Assembly: GCA_013695175.1 (NCBI GenBank)
Contig: JACDAZ010000438.1
Location: 1-17,419, forward strand
Direction of reading: 5' to 3'
Source of the DNA: Flavisolibacter sp.
GTDB taxonomy: Bacteria; Bacteroidota; Bacteroidia; Chitinophagales; Chitinophagaceae
DNA: 17,419 bases
Under the pieces are notes generated by a model. That model was not told the DNA's origin and did no database searches. It saw only the letters and a program-made list of their open reading frames with translations. Position numbers and translations under genes: made by a program. This document shows positions 14,515-17,419 of this stretch, in pieces (position 1 is the stretch's first letter; the number at the start of each line of letters is the position of its first letter).

Positions 14515-16118
14515 TTCTTATTAAAGAGTTTTTCTGCCATTCTTGCATCATGTCCATATATGTCATCACTAAAATGAAGTATTCCATGGTCATCTATCCA
14601 GGCAGTAAAATAGGTAATTAAAACTGGGAGTGGTTTTTTTAATCCAACCCATTTTTCTTTATCTGCAGTCATAAAAGAATCAATTTTTTCGTTTGTCCAT
14701 TGAGGATCATTTCTCAATAGGTACTGCGCCATTTTAAATGGGTCGCTAAGTCTTATACAGCCATGGCTGAATGCTCTTTTATCCCTGCTGAATAAGCTTC
14801 TTGCAGGTGTATCATGAAAATAAATGTTATAGCTATTTGGAAAAATAAACTTTACCCTTCCCAATGCATTATTGGCACCTGGCTTTTGTCTTATAACAGG
14901 TAAACCTTCTTCCTGTCCTGTTATTTCCATGTTTTGGGTTGCCAGATAATTGGGGTTTCTGTTCATGGCAGGCAGAATTTCATTTTTTACGATGCTTTTG
15001 GGAACATTCCAGTAAGGGCTGAAAACAACATATTTCAAATGGTCTGAAAATATTTGGGTTCCCGAACCCTGCTTTCCTACAACTACATTCATATCAAAAA
15101 CCTGTCTCCCGTCTTCAAACATGTATAATTTAAATTCAGGGATGTTTACCATTACATAATCTTTTTCCTGTGTTGGCAACCACCGCATTCTTTCCAGATT
15201 AATGATGATCTTTTCAATTAATGTTTTTACAGAAATATTTAAGATGGATATGGTTTGTGCACCTATTACCCCGTCAGCTTTTAAGCCAAACCTGTGTTGA
15301 AGGTTTGAAACAGCATCTTTCATTTCAGCAGTGTATATACTGCTGTTATCTGCTTCAGGTAAACCACCAATAGCATGTAATCTTAATTTAATCTGCTTTA
15401 TTACTTCTGCTGAATCGCCTGGAACCAATGCCTTTTTAGCTGGTAAAAAAATAGAATCCCATTGTTGCTTTTTTTCTACTGCATATAAATGCAGCAACTC
15501 TTTATTTAATAATCTATATTGTTCATTTACCGGTTCCCATTGTTCTATATTGCTTCCTTTGCTTTTAATAAGAGAATCAAGAAGTTCTACAGGGTTTATT
15601 TTTTTTCGTGGTATAAACCATTGCAGTTCTGCCGGATCTATTTTGCCGGCATATGCATTTTGAGCATAATCAAAAAATTGATGTGTTAATTCAAGCTCTG
15701 TTTTTTGAATGTATTTATTGTCTGCAGTTACCTTAAAATCTTCCTCAAGGAACTGGGTCATTTGTGTGTGAAGCCATTGATCGTGCAGTGAACTATCTTT
15801 TGTTTCATTAATAAAACGCTGGAGCAGGCTCCAGAATGCTTTTGTATTTTCAGCTAAACCACTACTGTCAAACCATGCATATTGATAGTTGCGGCTGTTG
15901 TAAAAACTAGAAATCCTGTCCCGCATAGTTTCACCAAAGCTATGGGTAGCAATAAAATTATTGATGGCTGCGCTGTCTAAAAAAAGCTCATTAAACGCAT
16001 TTTGAATGGTGATAGTTGTATCTCTTTGGGTTATTTCAACCGGTTGTTGTTGCGATTTGCCCTTACAGGAAAGTAAAAACAGGATGGTAACAGAAAGAGC
16101 AAAAATTGATTTTATCAT
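14511..16118 (-). CDS. L,D-transpeptidase lipoprotein (YcbB/LdtD-like), copy 2
   Basis: This 535-residue paralogue of the gene at 12524-14161 has the same layout. A lipoprotein signal peptide ends in LLSC (C18), followed by an N-terminal scaffold domain (about 40-225), a peptidoglycan-binding domain (about 234-293, HRFGLKADGVIGAQT) and a YkuD catalytic domain (about 320-475) with H435 in YFHDTP and C454 in SHGCIRL. It should act on peptidoglycan from the periplasm while anchored by lipid. The residue after the lipid Cys is Lys here (CKGKSQ) but Asp in copy 1 (CDSES), so the two could be sorted to different membranes or surfaces; that is speculation. The catalytic domains are nearly alignable without gaps, whereas the N-terminal halves differ more. 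It has no clear terminator of its own; its stop overlaps the stop of the uvsE relic on the other strand. Confidence 0.92.
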   Translation of the reverse strand: MIKSIFALSVTILFLLSCKGKSQQQPVEITQRDTTITIQNAFNELFLDSAAINNFIATHSFGETMRDRISSFYNSRNYQYAWFDSSGLAENTKAFWSLLQRFINETKDSSLHDQWLHTQMTQFLEEDFKVTADNKYIQKTELELTHQFFDYAQNAYAGKIDPAELQWFIPRKKINPVELLDSLIKSKGSNIEQWEPVNEQYRLLNKELLHLYAVEKKQQWDSIFLPAKKALVPGDSAEVIKQIKLRLHAIGGLPEADNSSIYTAEMKDAVSNLQHRFGLKADGVIGAQTISILNISVKTLIEKIIINLERMRWLPTQEKDYVMVNIPEFKLYMFEDGRQVFDMNVVVGKQGSGTQIFSDHLKYVVFSPYWNVPKSIVKNEILPAMNRNPNYLATQNMEITGQEEGLPVIRQKPGANNALGRVKFIFPNSYNIYFHDTPARSLFSRDKRAFSHGCIRLSDPFKMAQYLLRNDPQWTNEKIDSFMTADKEKWVGLKKPLPVLITYFTAWIDDHGILHFSDDIYGHDARMAEKLFNKN

Positions 16119-16272
16119 GCAGCTAAAGGATATTTCGGCAGAAAAATAAGCATTATCGGTTGAAACTCATTGATGAAGAAAAAAGTGTGTTTATAATGAT
16201 TTATTTAGGTTAAATTTAATATAAACCAAAACCATTTTGTATGAAGCACTTCTGACTGAAGCTGAATTTTTT

Positions 16273-16869
16273 TTATTGAATAGGCAAGATTAATGCATTG
16301 TTGAAATTTCTATAAGCTGAAACAGCATCTCCTTTTCTATTATAGATGGAACCCAATTCAACGTAAACCCTGGTTTTTAATGAATCATTTTTTATATGTT
16401 CACTCGCAGTAAATGCTTGTAAAGCACAACTAATTGCCTGGTCATAGTTTGCCCTTTTTCTAAAGATTATTGCTTTGTTTAAATTAGCAATGGCTTCATA
16501 TTCTTTATTGTTTGTTTCTTTGGCGTAAAGTAAACCCTGATCTATAAATGAGATAGCTCTGTCAAGAATTTCAGATCTGGTCCAGGATGATATGTTTGTA
16601 AATGTGTTGCTGAATAATGTTTGGAGGATGAGTGATTTATCATTGGATAATTCAGCTATCACTAATTGTTTTTGAAGCACACTGTCACCTTTATCTTCTG
16701 CCCTGTATATATAATAAAATTCAGCTAAGGCATGTAAAGCTTTTATTTTGTTTGAATCTGTAGAAGCATTCTCAACTTCACTTATTAATTTCCTTTCCTT
16801 TTCAAAATATTGAGGAGTAGCTTTTAAACATAATAGCAGTGCATAAACTATAAATAGCCATCTGGCCAT
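16273..16869 (-). CDS. Short TPR protein, possibly a truncated sensor-kinase N-terminus
   Basis: The 198-residue product has a hydrophobic N-terminus that could be a signal peptide (MARWLFIVYALLLCLKATPQ) followed by helical tetratricopeptide repeats. The clearest lie at about 115-155 (NNKEYEAIANLNKAIIFRKR, then the repeat partner helix) and 158-195 (TRVYVELGSIYNRKGDAVSA). TPR repeats of this kind after a signal peptide are common at the N-terminus of Bacteroidota histidine kinases and LuxR-type regulators. Here the frame ends (LILPIQ) just where another repeat would be expected. The 154 bases downstream to the next gene encode nothing kinase-like in any frame I read. It may therefore be a truncated relic or a small standalone TPR protein. 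No partner can be named. Its start diverges from atpD across 163 bases. Confidence 0.65.
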   Translation of the reverse strand: MARWLFIVYALLLCLKATPQYFEKERKLISEVENASTDSNKIKALHALAEFYYIYRAEDKGDSVLQKQLVIAELSNDKSLILQTLFSNTFTNISSWTRSEILDRAISFIDQGLLYAKETNNKEYEAIANLNKAIIFRKRANYDQAISCALQAFTASEHIKNDSLKTRVYVELGSIYNRKGDAVSAYRNFNNALILPIQ

Positions 16870-16931
16870 ATATGTAGTATAAATATTGGGAAAATCTAAT
16901 ATTAAGTTAGCATTTAATTGTTATATAGCAA

Positions 16932-16962
16932 TTGGCAGTTTATGGTTGTACCCTTACCTTTG
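16932..16962 (+). promoter_or_regulatory. Bacteroidota-type promoter of atpD
   Basis: A TTG at 16932-16934 and TACCTTTG at 16955-16962 are separated by 20 bases. This fits the known Bacteroidota sigma-ABfr consensus (TTG near -33 and TAnnTTTG near -7). Transcription would start near 16967-16972, leaving an untranslated leader of about 60-65 bases before the atpD ATG. The leader has no clear Shine-Dalgarno sequence, as is usual in the phylum. Confidence 0.7.
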
Positions 16963-17032
16963 CAACCTGAAAATGAAAAGCAGCCTTATTAAAGGATGTT
17001 TTTCCCAAAAAACTTCTTTTTAAAAGCTAATT

Positions 17033-17419
17033 ATGGCAAAAGTTGGTAAGGTTAAACAAATTATTGGCGCCGTTGTAGATGTACAGTTTGATGGCGATTT
17101 ACCTGAAATTTATAACGCTTTAGAAATTAAAAGAGAAAATGGTGATACCCTTGTACTGGAAGTACAAAACCATTTAGGGGAAGACAGTGTACGAACCATA
17201 GCAATGGACGGTACTGAGGGTTTGACCCGTGGTGTAGATGTAACAGATACCGGATCACCAATCATTATGCCTGCAAGTGACCTCATCAAAGGACGTCTGT
17301 TTAATGTAACAGGAGATCCTATAGATGGCTTGCCACCGGTTCCAAAAGTAAATGGGCGACCAATACATGCCAGGCCACCTGCTTTTGAAAACCTTTCCAC
17401 CGCTACAGAAGTTTTATTT
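17033..17419 (+). CDS. atpD: F1 ATP synthase subunit beta (3' end outside window)
   Basis: AtpD is the catalytic subunit of F1 ATP synthase, at the cytoplasmic face of the inner membrane. The ATG at 17033 opens [19 protein letters not shown], the typical beta-subunit N-terminus, and the 129 codons to the edge contain the N-terminal beta-barrel domain ([20 protein letters not shown], then [12 protein letters not shown]) and the conserved [11 protein letters not shown] and STATEVLF segments. The Walker A P-loop lies beyond the right edge. The frame has no stop before base 17419. In many Bacteroidota atpD heads a small atpDC unit apart from the other subunits. The good promoter just upstream and the oppositely oriented TPR gene fit that arrangement here. 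An alpha subunit is excluded by the N-terminal sequence. Confidence 0.95.
   Translation, partial: MAKVGKVKQIIGAVVDVQFDGDLPEIYNALEIKRENGDTLVLEVQNHLGEDSVRTIAMDGTEGLTRGVDVTDTGSPIIMPASDLIKGRLFNVTGDPIDGLPPVPKVNGRPIHARPPAFENLSTATEVLF

Noticed and set aside
16245..16274. Small hairpin followed by eight T on the plus strand, a possible terminator
   Set aside because: The stem is short with a bulge, and no forward gene ends nearby. On the reverse strand, where the TPR gene ends, the T tract is on the wrong side.
17110..17400. Reverse-strand open frame opposite atpD
   Set aside because: The forward strand clearly encodes the ATP synthase beta subunit here; the reverse frame is its shadow.

Overview
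The window is AT-rich bacterial chromosome and almost certainly comes from a Bacteroidota organism, probably near the Chitinophagaceae. The evidence is a PorT-type component of the type IX secretion system next to the menaquinone methyltransferase gene, a RemB/Wzi-like outer-membrane protein, a dihydroorotase with the QVHFR variant that I know from this phylum, genes without clear Shine-Dalgarno sequences, and a TTG-N20-TAnnTTTG promoter in front of atpD. The content is mostly core and housekeeping genes. I see no phage, transposase, CRISPR array, defence island or RNA gene.

Left part (1-7412): a menG/ubiE gene cut by the left edge overlaps porT. PorT meets a RemB-like outer-membrane gene tail to tail with no spacer. 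That gene diverges, across 28 bases, from a tight forward run of three genes: pyrC (dihydroorotase), a short MutS-like ATPase and a secreted M1 aminopeptidase.

Middle part (7422-12446, reverse strand): pdhC encodes the E2 acetyltransferase of pyruvate dehydrogenase with two lipoyl domains. It carries two short GC-rich in-frame inserts that look like diverged copies of one mini-element. Next is dnaX (DNA polymerase III gamma/tau). Its run of nine A residues lies just after the clamp-loader core, and slippage in either direction would meet an immediate stop, so a short gamma-like product is predicted. A GNAT-like conserved gene follows.

Right part (12494-17419): two paralogous lipoprotein L,D-transpeptidases lie in tandem on the reverse strand, the first with a strong intrinsic terminator. 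Between them is a relic of a UV-damage endonuclease (uvsE/uvdE) gene that keeps only its two ends. After them come a short, possibly truncated TPR protein and, on the forward strand, the promoter and first 129 codons of atpD (F1 ATP synthase beta), cut by the right edge.

The most interesting observations are the dnaX A9 site with stops in both shifted frames, the GC-rich inserts within pdhC, and the uvsE relic between the duplicated L,D-transpeptidases. No clearly new multi-gene system is visible.
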